Source: Dactylonectria macrodidyma | Lineage: Eukaryota; Ascomycota; Sordariomycetes; Hypocreales; Nectriaceae | Reading direction: 5' to 3' | Assembly (NCBI GenBank): GCA_020744425.1 | Contig: JAGMUV010000007.1 | Location: 1,488,001 to 1,552,000 of the forward strand | DNA: 64,000 nucleotides | Part shown: positions 33,843 through 44,722 of the stretch, one piece after another | Numbering within the stretch: position 1 is the first letter of the stretch | Layout: every line of letters starts with the position of its first letter | The notes under the pieces: model-generated | What the model was told of the DNA's origin: nothing | What the model saw: the letters and a program-made list of their open reading frames with translations, nothing else | Database searches by the model: none | Translations under genes and position numbers: made by a program

Positions 33843-35987
33843 TAGGTTTATGTTGGCATGGTGGAATCGATTTGAACTTGCATCGTCTACTGGGCAGCTG
33901 CTATGTGCGCTTTATTGACTAGGAAATTGTATATAATTATTCTCGCTATTTCTCATCTGACGTGTTCGGTTATATCTCATGGTAAGAAGCCAGCATGCTT
34001 CTATGACTATTAATTTTATTGTCATGAATCGTGCCGACTGATGATTGTGGGGTTATCGCGGTTACTTCGTGAAATGGTGTAGTCGCGTGCCAACGTACAC
34101 ACGCGGTTTATCATCGTGATATCGTAATATGGGAATACCTCAAGCAGGCGATCCCGCCTGTGACAGTCGGCGGAGGGGCTCGGTAGAGGGCTGTATGAAC
34201 TACGTAGGGGCTTCTTCTCAGAAATGCTGAAGCCATTGTGTTTCGAGCCTCTGGCGACGTGGAGGTGGCTATTGGGCTGTTTTGGGGCCTCGACTGGATA
34301 GTGGCACGAGTTACCTGTAAGCTGAGCATGTAGAGAGATGTGAGAATTTGTTGATTGGCGCAACTAATGACTAGGTAGCCAGTAGCCAAGCACCACTAAA
34401 TGAGTGACGAAATAAATAACTTAGTCGATGTGTGTGTTGTAAGAGCCTCTGGTCTATAATGTGAAGTTGTCCAAAGGCGGGCAACAGCTCCCTCCTGGCT
34501 TAAAATCACGAATACGGTGTCAAAGGGTAGCAGATAAACACAACACACCACGGAGCATTACGATCCTTCATTGCCCTTAATATTAATTTAACAAATTTAA
34601 TATAAAATGATTACGTACATCTACATTTAGTGCACTCTATAATCTTTTATATATATTTTTTATATCCTAATTTAATTATCATTTAGCCCTGATAATTAGC
34701 TATTTTTTAATAGCTGTTGTTAATGTGTGCGGTGTTTTCTTTCTCCAGGAGGGGTGTACAAGTAGTTGCAGTGTAGGTAATGGAGGTAGACACGCAAGGA
34801 TGAAAAACGGCCAGCGAACCTGCGGGCCATTTGCGGTTCCTCAATCCCCGGACCATATGGATAGAGGTAGATAATTAATATTAAGACGCAGCCAAATACT
34901 TGCGAGTGGCCCATCCCGTTCCGGGCACAAGCTTCCGATTACCGCATGTAGAATGCATTAAGAAGCAAACAGCATTCAAAGCCGTGGAAAGACGGCGAAA
35001 GGATCCGGAAATGGACTGATCCAGGTGGGATCCCAAGTGGGGGATGCTGACCTCTTGTCTGGGGGGTTTTCCGCTTTCGGGGACCATGGTGCTAATAATA
35101 AGAGAACGAACGAACTGCTGACCGGCGATACCAGTGAAGGAAGGTCTTTATTAGTCTTACTGTGTAGATACCCGTGGTGGCTAGCGGCTTGTGGAGGCGA
35201 AAGCCGTCAATTCTCGACATGGCTGTACATATCCCCAAGACACGACCTGCGATTCAGTACGGAGTACCGCAGAGCAGTTGTGCATGAATAAAGCCCCCTG
35301 CGTCGCATCCACGAACCGTCTCGATAGTTGCAATTGCGACTGCGACAGCGGCTGCATCCGACGCTTCAGATCCACGATGCAACGCCCATCAAGTGAGAGT
35401 TGACCAATACCAAGACGCCAACCACCACCTGTCGGCCTCTTTTTGCCACGTCGATCACCGCAGGGCTTCGATTCCCGGGGTTGGACTTATTGGGGAATAA
35501 GTGTGTGTGCTGGAAGCTGTGCTGGAAGCTCTCCAAAGTCCCCTCGGTCGCTGCATGTTCGTACAAAGAGCGCACTCGCAGACAAAGTGTCTAAAAGCGG
35601 CGCAAACCAAACCCTGGCTGATGAGCCAGCCTCTTCCCAAATCTGACATGCATGGATTAACGGGTTCTCGACCACGCGAGGCTTCTTCTGCTGGTTCGGT
35701 GTCGGGCTGAGTGTGACATCTGTCATCCTCCCTTCCCTTGTCACTCTTCAAGCCCTCAACCTTCTTTCGCTTTCTCCTCGTCCGTCCCGTTTGCGCTCTC
35801 CTCAGTCCCTGTCTCGGTGTGTCCAGCTACACGCTGCATTGTCCGCCTCGCCGAGAAGCTGCAATTTACAAGGGGTTCAATAGGCGCAAAGACGACAATG
35901 ACGACGATCTGAGTTGTCAATTTCCTCCTCGCCGCCCGCTAACCGAGCACAAAAAAAAAAAAAGACGTCTCACGGCCTCCCTTCACG
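33843..35987. other. gene-poor region with an AT-rich island, 2.1 kb
   Basis: No supported gene. The central AT-rich island is listed separately. From about 35700 the sequence becomes pyrimidine-rich and is the probable leader of the membrane-protein gene starting at 35988, ending in an A13 run. Confidence 0.6.
34577..34725. other. AT-rich island, possible RIP-decayed repeat
   Basis: About 150 bases that are roughly four-fifths A+T, full of TTAATTT, TATATA and TAAT strings, in a genome window otherwise near or above 50 percent G+C. High TpA content with few CpA steps is what repeat-induced point mutation leaves behind in sordariomycetes. No open frame or terminal repeat survives. The reading as a transposon remnant is inference. 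Confidence 0.5.
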
Positions 35988-37353
35988 ATGCGCCTCTTCT
36001 TACACCTCCTCCCAGCTTGCGCCCTCGTGCTCGGACTGGCCACGGCCCAGAACCACGAGCGCTATGGATCGCTACCGATTGCTCCCAACGGCCTGCTGCC
36101 GCGCTTCGTGCTGGACAAGTCGAATCCGGTGGCGAAGCGCGCCGACGTCGATTGCGGTGAAGACAAGCACAGCTGTAAGCCAAGAAAGATGCCAGCTTCT
36201 ATTCCCAGCCCCCTCATCCCTCATCCCAGCAAACCAAAACAACAACTAACTCTCTCATCGAGGCCTCGACGTAGGATTCGGCGATGAATGCTGCGACAAC
36301 GACTCGTACTGCTACGTCAACCGCTCGGGCAGGGCTAGGTGCTGCGCCATCGGGTCCAACTGCTCCGACGACTCGGCCTGCAACTCGACGGCCTACTTCT
36401 GCACCCGCACCGTCACGGCGAGCGGCACGCCCACGGCGCGCGAGGGATGCTGCGGCCGCAAGTGCCCCGAGACGAGCCTCTTCCTGTGCCCGAGCAGCCT
36501 CGGCGGCAACTGCTGCCAGTACGGCGCCGAGTGTCGCGCCGGCGGCCGGTGCGCCTCGACCCAGTCGGCCTCCAAGACGGGCTCGCTCACGCCTATTGAA
36601 GAGGGGTGCACCACGTCGCAGCACCGATGCGCCGACGGCAACGGGTGCTGCAATGACTGGCAGCACTGCACCGAGGTCAGCAGCACCGGCTACTGCGCCG
36701 CCGGGAACCCGTCCGCCTCCATCTCCGTCGTCCCGAACCCCGACGACGGCGATGCCGGCCTGTCCAACGGCGCCAAGGCGGGCATCGGCGTCGGCGCCGT
36801 TCTCGGCACCAGCATTATCGTCGGCGCCCTGACCTGGCTCTGCATCTCCAAGCGTCGTCAACGCCAGCGCACCCTCAGCCACCAGTCCGCCGGCCTAGAC
36901 GGCTCCGGCGGCGGCCAGGAGAGCGCCCCGGGTATCGATGCCATGACCGACATCTCCGGCACCGACCACAGCCGGGTCCGCCAGGGTCTGACCCAGGACT
37001 ACTTCGGGCCCGACGCCGTTCATGGCCCCTTCACAGAGATGGTCACTTCGGCGTCTACGTCGCCCGGTAATGCCCGCGCGGTGCCCACACAGCCTCAGGG
37101 CCCTGGAGACATCACCGCGCCCGTCGAGATCGACTCGACGGTCAAAGAGGCAACTCCTGGCAATGGGTTCCTGTCACCTACGACACCCATGACACACTCC
37201 AGCGTCGTCCCGACGCCCCAATCTGAGATTGTCCAAGGCCGGCACGAGCTGTATGGCTCTGACGGTGGCCCTCCAGAGCGACGGCATTCATCCCTCGTCC
37301 CAACGCCTCAAGAGAGCCCTACACTCGCACCAGTTCAACGACCAGAACAGTGA
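35988..37353 (+). CDS. cysteine-rich single-pass membrane protein, hypothetical
   Basis: Two exons, 35988-36174 and 36263-37353, with an 88-bp intron (GTAAGC donor, CTAAC branch, GAG acceptor), give 425 residues. Seen: a signal peptide (MRLFLHLLPACALVLGLATA); an ectodomain of about residues 55-215 with many cysteines, several as CC pairs (DECCDNDSYCYVN, ARCCAIGSNC, EGCCGRKCP, GNCCQYGAEC, NGCCNDWQHC), giving a repeated knot-like pattern; a transmembrane helix at about 236-258 (GVGAVLGTSIIVGALTWLC); a basic stop-transfer SKRRQRQR; and a disordered cytoplasmic tail of some 160 residues with SSVVPTPQ / SSLVPTPQ repeats. Type I topology is inferred. The layout resembles fungal surface sensors and chitin-binding-like Cys proteins, but I recognise no named family and claim no ligand. 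It is convergent with cdc14, about 310 bp apart. Confidence 0.8.
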
Positions 37354-37660
37354 AATAGTGCAAAATAACAGTGCAAAATAAGCCGTGTTTGTTTAGCCGT
37401 CTATTTTACTAGCAACGCCTACTATCCTGTTCATACGAAGAACAACCATCCAAATTCTCTCACCGAGAAGAAATCCGTACATAAGAGACGATTACGAAGA
37501 CCGACTTTGCTCAGAACTCCATGCAGAAAAACAAGACAGAGGAAATACCACTTATGGTGCCGTAAACGCCGAGACCAGAGCCGTCCGAAAGAAAGAGCAA
37601 ATGAAGTAAAAACGACGCGCATATAATCAACAACAGGCTTCTTTTAGTTGCTCGAGCAAG
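37354..37660. other. intergenic between two convergent genes
   Basis: About 310 bases of shared 3' flank, nothing recognisable. Confidence 0.6.
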
Positions 37661-38585
37661 CTAGCAAACCACACCTCCAAAGGGAGCGCAGTTCCGGAGG
37701 TCCTTGACAAGATCCTCGACGCTGCTCAGGTGCTGGCTCAACAGCCCCTGCTTCTCCTCAGTGGTCAGGGTAATTTCGCCCTCGACAGAACTGGAACGCT
37801 TGCGATGGGACTCGGCCGCGAATGCACCTGCAAGTTTGCTAGGGCTACGTTGGAGCATACCGGGGACGGAGTCACGCTGCTCGGCTCGGGGAATCGACGG
37901 CATCTCGGGCATGAGATAGAAGTAGAGGAACTCAACAAGTTTGACCTTGACCTCGCGGGCTGTAGAGCGTGACTTGAAGAGGGAGGTGACGGTGAGAAGG
38001 CCGTCGAGGTCCTCGAAGGTGCGTGTGTTGCGAGGAGTGTCGATGAGGGCGGTGACGAGGGTCAAGAGAGTCGCAGACTGGATTGCCGGGCAGTTGTAGG
38101 GCTCGAGAAGGTCGAGGAGAAGCTGTATAGGCACACGTTAGTCGACAACTCGAGGAGTAAACGTGGGAGGATAATGAAAGCGATGTTCAATCTAGACGTA
38201 CATTCATGTTCTGTTCCCGGGTGAAAAGCGACTTGCTAGGAGGGTGTAGTAGCAGCGTACCCTGGATGAGGTCAAGGGCGCTGAGGATCAAGAGGTCGTT
38301 CTGGCCATCGCCTCCTTTGGCCATGAGTCGGTCGAGAGTCCCAATCAAGCGCATCGGAATGTTCCACTCGAATCCCTCCTGCAGCTTGAAGAATTCGCGG
38401 AACGCAGGGTCCTGGCTCAGCTGCGCGAGGTCTTTGCTGCCTGATGCCGAGGCGTCGGCGCCATTCTTCCCCGGGTCTCTGCAGATCTGGGCAAGCAGGC
38501 CCTCGACCTGGCGTAGGCCTTTGCGGTTCTTGGGGCCATCGTAGGACGACAGGTTGTCGAATGCGAGAGAGAGGAGCGACTCCAT
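37661..38585 (-). CDS. cdc14: Cdc14 family protein of the septation initiation network (partner of Sid1 kinase)
   Basis: Two minus-strand exons, 38585-38202 and 38122-37661, with a 79-bp intron (GTACGT donor, CAG acceptor), give 281 residues. Seen: the N-terminal block MESLLSLAFDNLSSYDGPKN, then LRQVEGLLAQICRD, ALDLIQGTLLLHPPSKSLFTRE, and after the splice LLLDLLEPYNCPAIQSATLL. These are hallmarks of the fission-yeast-type Cdc14 (helical repeat-like) family. The C-terminal part has a low-complexity insert (around SPSKLAGAFAAESHRKRSSS). Known: this Cdc14 binds the Sid1 kinase at the spindle pole and is needed for septum formation; it is unrelated to the yeast Cdc14 phosphatase, and no phosphatase signature is present. 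The open frame continues 116 codons upstream, but these read as leader. Confidence 0.9.
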
Positions 38586-41444
38586 TATGGCAATGCGTGG
38601 GTGATTGTGGTGGTAGGTGTGGTTGTGGGGTTTGTTGACGCCGATAACCAGAGGCGACGCAAAACAACCGGGACGAGGACGGCAAAGGCAAAGGCAAACG
38701 GAGGAGAGGCCTGTTGGAGGAGGCAGAAGAGACCGACTGGTGCTGCAGTGCAGGGTGAAAAGTGTTAATACATGGGAAGCGAAGAAGAGAAAAACATTGG
38801 GTATCAAGCAGCGATGGAATGGACGAGCCCAAACAACTGCATAGGACTGGGGAAGATCAAAGAGTTTATGTTTGCTGTGAGCCTGTGTGATGTTGTAAGT
38901 GCATGGGGCCGGTGCGTGCCTTGGACGATTCACCGGGCAACGAGTCTTAGAACTAGTCTTAGCGCCAAGGGTGCAAGCTTCTAACGCTCAGGGTCGGCTT
39001 CCAGACGCCGCCTAGGCTGTGGGGGACCGAGCTTCCAGGGAGCCAGGAGCCCGCCAACCCACCTAATGATGGTAGCTCCAGGGCTGTCTCCGCTGAGAGC
39101 GTTTACTCATTTCAGTGGAGATGTTGACGGTTTTCTGTCCATGTTATCCAAGGTAAGGTAGCATTAATGAGCCTAAACTAATGAGTGGCGTGTCTGTCTC
39201 TCGCTGTGGCGGTTTTACTGTGGCCATGACGAGGTGATGCGCTGGAAGATGCGCTGGAGTCGCCTGAGAGATCTGGCGGTTTCGGACAGGACCCCTGGAG
39301 CATGCTGTAGCTGGGATGGGCTTAGTGGGATCTTGCACTGGCTGGCTGGCTGCAGGTTTGCAGATTGAGGCGCCCGCTCCCACCTCCCGTCTTGACCAAA
39401 AGGGGATGGCAACGAATGAGCCAAAGAAGCCTGCAGCAACGGCGAAGGCGAATATATGCGTGATAGGAAGCAGACTGCATACCCGATAAGAGCAGATTAC
39501 TCCCTACACATGAATAGGAGGCATGTGAAAGCGGTGTCCTGTATCTACCTATTCAGGATGTACTGTGTAACGTAGTAGGACTTTGTTGAGCTAGAACCAG
39601 CTCGTCACCACCCACACCCTGTTCGTCCAGAAACGATCGGTTGTGGCAGTGAAGAACAGGCCAACTCAAAGAGCATCAACCCCGCATCCGCGAAGACGAC
39701 AAATGCAAATGGTGCAGGACGATAACGAGGCATTGTCGCCTGCAAAGCTTCGAAGCTCCTGGGTCAGGTGACGAAGCAGCTTCCAAAATCGAAAGGGAGC
39801 AGACTTGGTGGGCTGAGGTGGTGTGGTTTCCCCCAATGATGGATGGATAACTGGAAGGGATCAGCTTTGGCCTCAACATATTGAAAAACCCCTCCCCGGG
39901 AAAACATGAGGCGCGGCCATGGATAAATCTCCCCCATTCTCCCAGATAACACCCTGGTCTTCCAGAGTTCCCGCCCCTCATTGTTACAATAGGAGGGCAT
40001 CATAGTTCTTCTTCGAACCTAACTTAAAAACTTGCTCCTCGTCCTTTCAACTCGAAAGGCCCCCCAACTCTTCGCTGCGTCAACCAGCTCTCTACAGAAC
40101 TGTCACTCCTGACCAGAACTACAAAGGTCAGATCCGCCAGTGAAGCCATTGCGGCGTCCCTTTTCATTATCCGTTTCCCAATTCGGTGCCCGCAGAACCG
40201 GAGGCGGCGGATGCTATGCTACGCCACGTCTTGTGCATTAGTAGCGGCGTGTCGGTCCATTGATCCATTCACGGGGTCGAAAAAGGCCCCCCCGGTGCGC
40301 TACTGAGAGCTGCATGAAACCGAACGACGAGGCCCGCTCTTTATGGCCCATCACCTTCATCGTGACCTGTCCCGTTTGGCTCTTTGGGCGAGGGAGCCCT
40401 GGCATGACAGCTGGTTCGACTTGACGGACGTCATTGCCATCGTCAGGTGCAGATGACAGACAGCTTCAGCGTCGCCATCCCAACCCGACTTCACTCCAAG
40501 CGCATTATCACCATCACCTACTCAGGACATGGCTAAATAAGAACTTGGCATTACAGATTCCCGATATCATATTCTTGGCTTCCACAGCGCTCTTTGCTCT
40601 TGTGCCGTTAATAAGCAACCACCCACCCGTTATCTCGAGGTCAGTCACATGTGTTTGCATTGCCAGCGTATTCTAGACCACCCTCTCTTTTGGGGAGGCC
40701 AGTAGCCAACTAGCCAACCCCCCCCTTCATTCAGACTGCATATCAGCCCGCAAGAGGGTCTGAATACGTTCTCTGCTTCGTGTTCAAACATGATTCCTCC
40801 CCCACAATTGCAACCCAGGCCAGGCTTCGGCGCTAGACAGCCGCTTATTCTTAGTACCTTCCGGGTTGTGACAGCCCTGAAGCTACCTGGCCCGTCCTGC
40901 CGTCCTGCCCACAAACCCACCAGTCCTAGACTCTAGAGGTCAAGAGGCACCAACTACCTACGTAGTGCGTAGTACACAACGTTCGAGCGAGCTTAGCCTC
41001 TTCAGACCTTTTCCCCCCTCCGAACATCCCACCCATCCCGTCAGGCCTTGCTTGCACATGACAATGGCTTTTATGCCTTCGCTCTCGCCTTCGCCTCCAT
41101 ATCCGCATGCGCGCCAGGCAGCCTTGAACTCAGCGATTATGCTGGACACCCAATGACCGAATACTGCGACAGGTGCCGAACATATCCTCAAACCTACATC
41201 GTCGCAAACCACATTTCTCAGCTTGTGCTGCGTCCCTGAACTTTGAAGCCAGCTTGTCGAAGCTGCCTTTTCCAATTACAACAACAACAATACCCACAGT
41301 AGCCCAACCATCATCAGGAGCAGGCATCCATCCATTCAAAAAGCCTGATATCCCACCTCAAAACCTCCTCTCTTCATCGCTTTCCTCTCGCTACCTCTCG
41401 GTTCCTCCCGTCCCCCAATATCGACTCCAAAACCATACGCCTTC
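38586..41444. other. intergenic between divergent cdc14 and ggs1, 2.9 kb
   Basis: No supported gene. The segments next to each start are probably leaders: pyrimidine-rich on the minus strand near 38600-38900 and on the plus strand near 40950-41440. Nothing else recognised. Confidence 0.5.
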
Positions 41445-42653
41445 ATGATCCCAAACCAAACCCCCGAACCCTTTTCGATCGCCCACATGTTGTCCATGCC
41501 GATCACAGAAACGGAGAAGATGCCTTCCAACCCGATGGCGTCTCCCACCATCATCCCTCGTCGCACATCAAGCTCCGCCGCCACTGTCGCAGCGCCTCCG
41601 CCCAAGTCTGTCCATCGCCCCGTCCCCGAAGGTGAATGGATCAGTCCGAAAGAGCATCCTGCGAAGCCGGCTGGTCCGGGCCTCGGCATGATGCAGCCTC
41701 CTAACCAGCCTCCTAACCCCGATCGATACGCCTACGATGACCTCAACTTTACGGCTCAGCGCTCCTGGACCGATGACAAGGAGAAGGTGGTCCGCGGCCC
41801 CTTTGACTATGTCATAAGCCACCCTGGCAAAGACTTCCGTGCCCAGCTGATCGGCGCCTTCAACGCCTGGCTCAACGTTCCCAAGGACAGCCTCGAAATC
41901 ATTACTCGCGTGGTTGGCATGCTTCACGAATCCTCTCTCCTCGTGGACGACGTCCAGGATTCATCTGAGCTGCGTCGCGGCTTTCCCGTCGCTCACAACA
42001 TCTTTGGAGTCGCTCAGACCATTAATTCCGCCAACTATATCTACTTCACTGCTCTGCAGGAACTGCAGAAGCTCAACAATCCGCAAACAATCATTATGTT
42101 CGCCGAAGAGCTTGTCAATCTCCATCGTGGCCAGGGCATGGATCTGTTTTGGCGAGACACTCTCACCTGCCCGACCGAGGAGGACTACCTCGAAATGGTC
42201 GGCAACAAGACAGGCGGGCTCTTCCGTCTCGGCATCAAGCTGATGCAAGCCGAATCTGCCTCCAAGATGGACTGCGTGCCCCTCGTCAACCTCGTCGGCT
42301 TGATCTTCCAGATCCGCGATGACTTCATGAACCTCTCCTCCAAAGAATACAGCAACAACAAGGGCATGTGCGAGGACTTGACCGAGGGCAAGTTCTCTTT
42401 CCCAATCATCCATAGCATCCGCTCCAACCCTTCAAACTTCCAGCTCGTCAACATTCTGAAGCAAAAGACCTCCGACACCCAGGTCAAGCGGTACGCCGTA
42501 GCCTACATGGAATCAACCGGCAGCTTCGAGTACACCAAGAACGTCATCACCATTCTAATCAAGCGCGCTCGCAAGCTGGCTGATGAGATTGACGGAGGCC
42601 AGGGCCTGACCAAGGGCATTCATAAGATCTTGGATAAGATGGTCGTCGCCTGA
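41445..42653 (+). CDS. ggs1: geranylgeranyl diphosphate synthase
   Basis: Single exon, 402 residues. Reaction (known): trans-prenyltransferase joining farnesyl diphosphate and isopentenyl diphosphate to C20 geranylgeranyl diphosphate, used for protein prenylation, carotenoids and diterpenes. Seen: first aspartate-rich motif D168-D172 (DDVQD) in [20 protein letters not shown], with the basic residues after it; the [10 protein letters not shown] segment; [10 protein letters not shown]; and second aspartate motif around D292-N296 in [20 protein letters not shown]. These are typical of fungal type III GGPP synthases. The N-terminal 100 or so residues are an extra Pro/Ser-rich extension before [15 protein letters not shown], where the catalytic fold starts. 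No terpene cyclase, phytoene synthase or P450 is near, so it is probably the housekeeping copy (al-3 type). Convergent with the peroxisomal gene. Confidence 0.95.
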   Translation: MIPNQTPEPFSIAHMLSMPITETEKMPSNPMASPTIIPRRTSSSAATVAAPPPKSVHRPVPEGEWISPKEHPAKPAGPGLGMMQPPNQPPNPDRYAYDDLNFTAQRSWTDDKEKVVRGPFDYVISHPGKDFRAQLIGAFNAWLNVPKDSLEIITRVVGMLHESSLLVDDVQDSSELRRGFPVAHNIFGVAQTINSANYIYFTALQELQKLNNPQTIIMFAEELVNLHRGQGMDLFWRDTLTCPTEEDYLEMVGNKTGGLFRLGIKLMQAESASKMDCVPLVNLVGLIFQIRDDFMNLSSKEYSNNKGMCEDLTEGKFSFPIIHSIRSNPSNFQLVNILKQKTSDTQVKRYAVAYMESTGSFEYTKNVITILIKRARKLADEIDGGQGLTKGIHKILDKMVVA

Positions 42654-43160
42654 GTGCCTTGGGAAGCTTCTTCCTAGCATCCTCCCCGAGGAGGACGACC
42701 TTGTGAGGGGGGCAGGGGTTGGAAACGGCCCCAATGTTTCTAAACCTTTAATGATCGGATTTAACGTGTCACGAGCGGAGTGCATATAGAATGATCTGGC
42801 CGCGTCCCGGGAACTGATGGACTTTGATTCCACAGTTTCGGGCATGATCTTTGAGTTGATACCACTTTTCTAGCTACAGGCGGATGGGAGGCTGTGACAT
42901 CAACGGGCAAATTGTTACATTTAGATGATTGTACTCTCTGAGCGCTCTATGAAGTGTCGCTAAGACCTCGGTAGAATACATCTTGTTCATGATATTCATT
43001 AACAAATGACCTTGCTTCTTACTCTTTCCTCTTACCCAACCCAAATTGAGCCTCACTTCGACATGACCCATCCCATCAAACGCCTTACACTACCCAGGTG
43101 ACACACTTCCAGCCACAATGAAGCCAGATTATACAATTATACATTGCTAAAGCTTCTGCT
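42654..43160. other. intergenic between convergent ggs1 and the peroxisomal membrane gene
   Basis: Shared 3' flank of about 500 bases, moderately AT-rich towards 42900-43160. Nothing recognised. Confidence 0.6.
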
Positions 43161-44722
43161 TTAGTTCGTTAATGCCTCTGCTGCTTTGCGCTTCACGAGC
43201 CTAACCCATCTGCGCCGTCGCCAGTCTCCCCTCCTGCCGCTCCCATCCTCGCCCTCCTCCCAGCTCGGTCGCGCGGCGTACGCCCTGAGCTTCCCCTTGT
43301 CAGCGGCCACGTCGACGACGCCGGTGCGGTCATGACGCTCGTCAAAAATGTCGTAAACCCAGCGCTCGCCCTCCGTCTCAACCTCGACGCCGGTGATGAT
43401 GCGCTCCTCGACCCATTCGCGGCTCCAGAGATCCAGGGCCCATTTCTTCTCGCTCCATTCCCAAGCCTCTGGAGGGAGAACATCCTCGAAGAAGCGGCTT
43501 CCGCGGGGCCGGTCGCCAGAGATGCGGCGCTGGGAGAGGGGGTCGTACGGCGAGGGCGAGAACAGCCACGGCTCCCACTCACCAGCCCCAGACATACGCT
43601 GCAGCTCAAAGATCTCAACCTCGCGCGTCTCCGGGCTCGAGTCTAGAATGACGTCCTTGGCGATCCAGCCGTCGAGCCACGACTTGGCCTTAGCTTCCTG
43701 CGGTTGCAGCCGTTCTTTGTGTGCGATGGATAGGAGGCGCGCAATGGTTGGGTGTCCCATACCAACAACAGCCCAGCCACCCAGAAGAAAGAGAAGTCTC
43801 CAGGGAAGGAGATGTGCGGCGATGGTCATGAACAGAGCCCCAGCGGACAGGAATAGAAATAGGGCGGAGCTTAGTGACTCGTCGCTGAAGTTGGTGACGG
43901 GCACCATCAACGCAACCACCTTGTCATGTCCCTGGCTGAAGTCATCCATGCAGTTCTGCAGATCGCGCATATTGCGAAAGAAGTCCTTGCTAAGCTCCTT
44001 CACAGGCCGTACTGTTGCCGCAGGAGCCAGCGGCGGTCCGCGTGGGGAATATCCTACATTCTGGTGGCTGGACAAAGTGCCTTTGGGTGGCGCGGGGTGC
44101 CGAGCCAGGAAGGCGGGGATGAACACACCCAGCAGGAGGACGGCCATCGGTAGGACGCAGAGGAGGTACGGGTCGAGGCAAACAAAGGTATAAACAGCGA
44201 GGAGGGAGAGGGTGTGCGACGCTCGGTGCCAGGAGAGGATGCGCTCGACGCGGGCCTGGAACTTGAAGACGACGCCGATGCGGGCGTTGAAGCGGCGGAA
44301 GTTGTAGGACATGGTGGTGATGTTGAAGTTTGGCCGCTCGGCATTTCCAGACGGCGGCCAGTCATCACCGGCGACAGAGCCATCAACGGAGCCATCGTCA
44401 TCAGCCGGCACCACTTGTTGGAGGAGTCTATTCACGACTGGTCAGCACCTCAGCCAGGACAAGGCAGCGTGGACTGTGACTATGTATCGGGGGCTACAAA
44501 CTTCTCTACCAGTCGGTCCTGCAAGCTCGCCTTCTCTCTGAGGGCAGCCATGCCGCCGCGCAAACCAGTCCGCTGGGGCGGCGTATCCTGAGGCGTCGTC
44601 GCCGGACGATCCGGGTCGATGTCGGACCTGGGCGACTCTTGAGTGTCGCGTGTTCGTTCTGGGGTTCTGGGGGCATCGAAGTCCTGCCCAGAGGCCACGA
44701 GCTCTGCAGTGAAGTCGTCCAT
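43161..44722 (-). CDS. peroxisomal integral membrane protein, Pex24/Pex28-29 family with dysferlin domain
   Basis: Two minus-strand exons, 44722-44502 and 44427-43161, with a 74-bp intron, give 495 residues. The donor is a less usual GTTTGT, chosen because it alone gives the conserved join RLVEKLLQQVVP. Seen: an acidic disordered N-terminus; the segment MSYNFRRFNARIG; hydrophobic stretches at about 146-183 and 262-299 that should insert in the membrane; then a dysferlin-type C-terminal half rich in aromatic residues (FELQRMSGAGEWEPWLFSP, RGSRFFEDVLPPEAWEW, KKWALDLWSREW, GERWVYD) and a basic tail. Known for the family: Pex24 of Yarrowia and Pex28-32 of yeast control peroxisome number, size and ER contact. 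Which of the paralogous groups it belongs to cannot be fixed by eye. Confidence 0.85.

Noticed and set aside
36214..36882. Ala/Gly/Arg-rich frames on both strands over the cysteine-rich membrane protein
   Set aside because: Composition artefact of GC-rich codons; the sense frame has a signal peptide, Cys pairs and a transmembrane helix.
37661..38585. Cdc14 dual-specificity phosphatase
   Set aside because: No HCxxxxxR phosphatase loop; the conserved blocks are those of the unrelated fission-yeast-type SIN protein of the same name.
41445..44722. A terpenoid biosynthetic cluster around GGPP synthase
   Set aside because: Neighbours are a Cdc14 protein, a peroxisomal membrane protein and a DYRK kinase; no cyclase, P450, transporter or pathway regulator is present.
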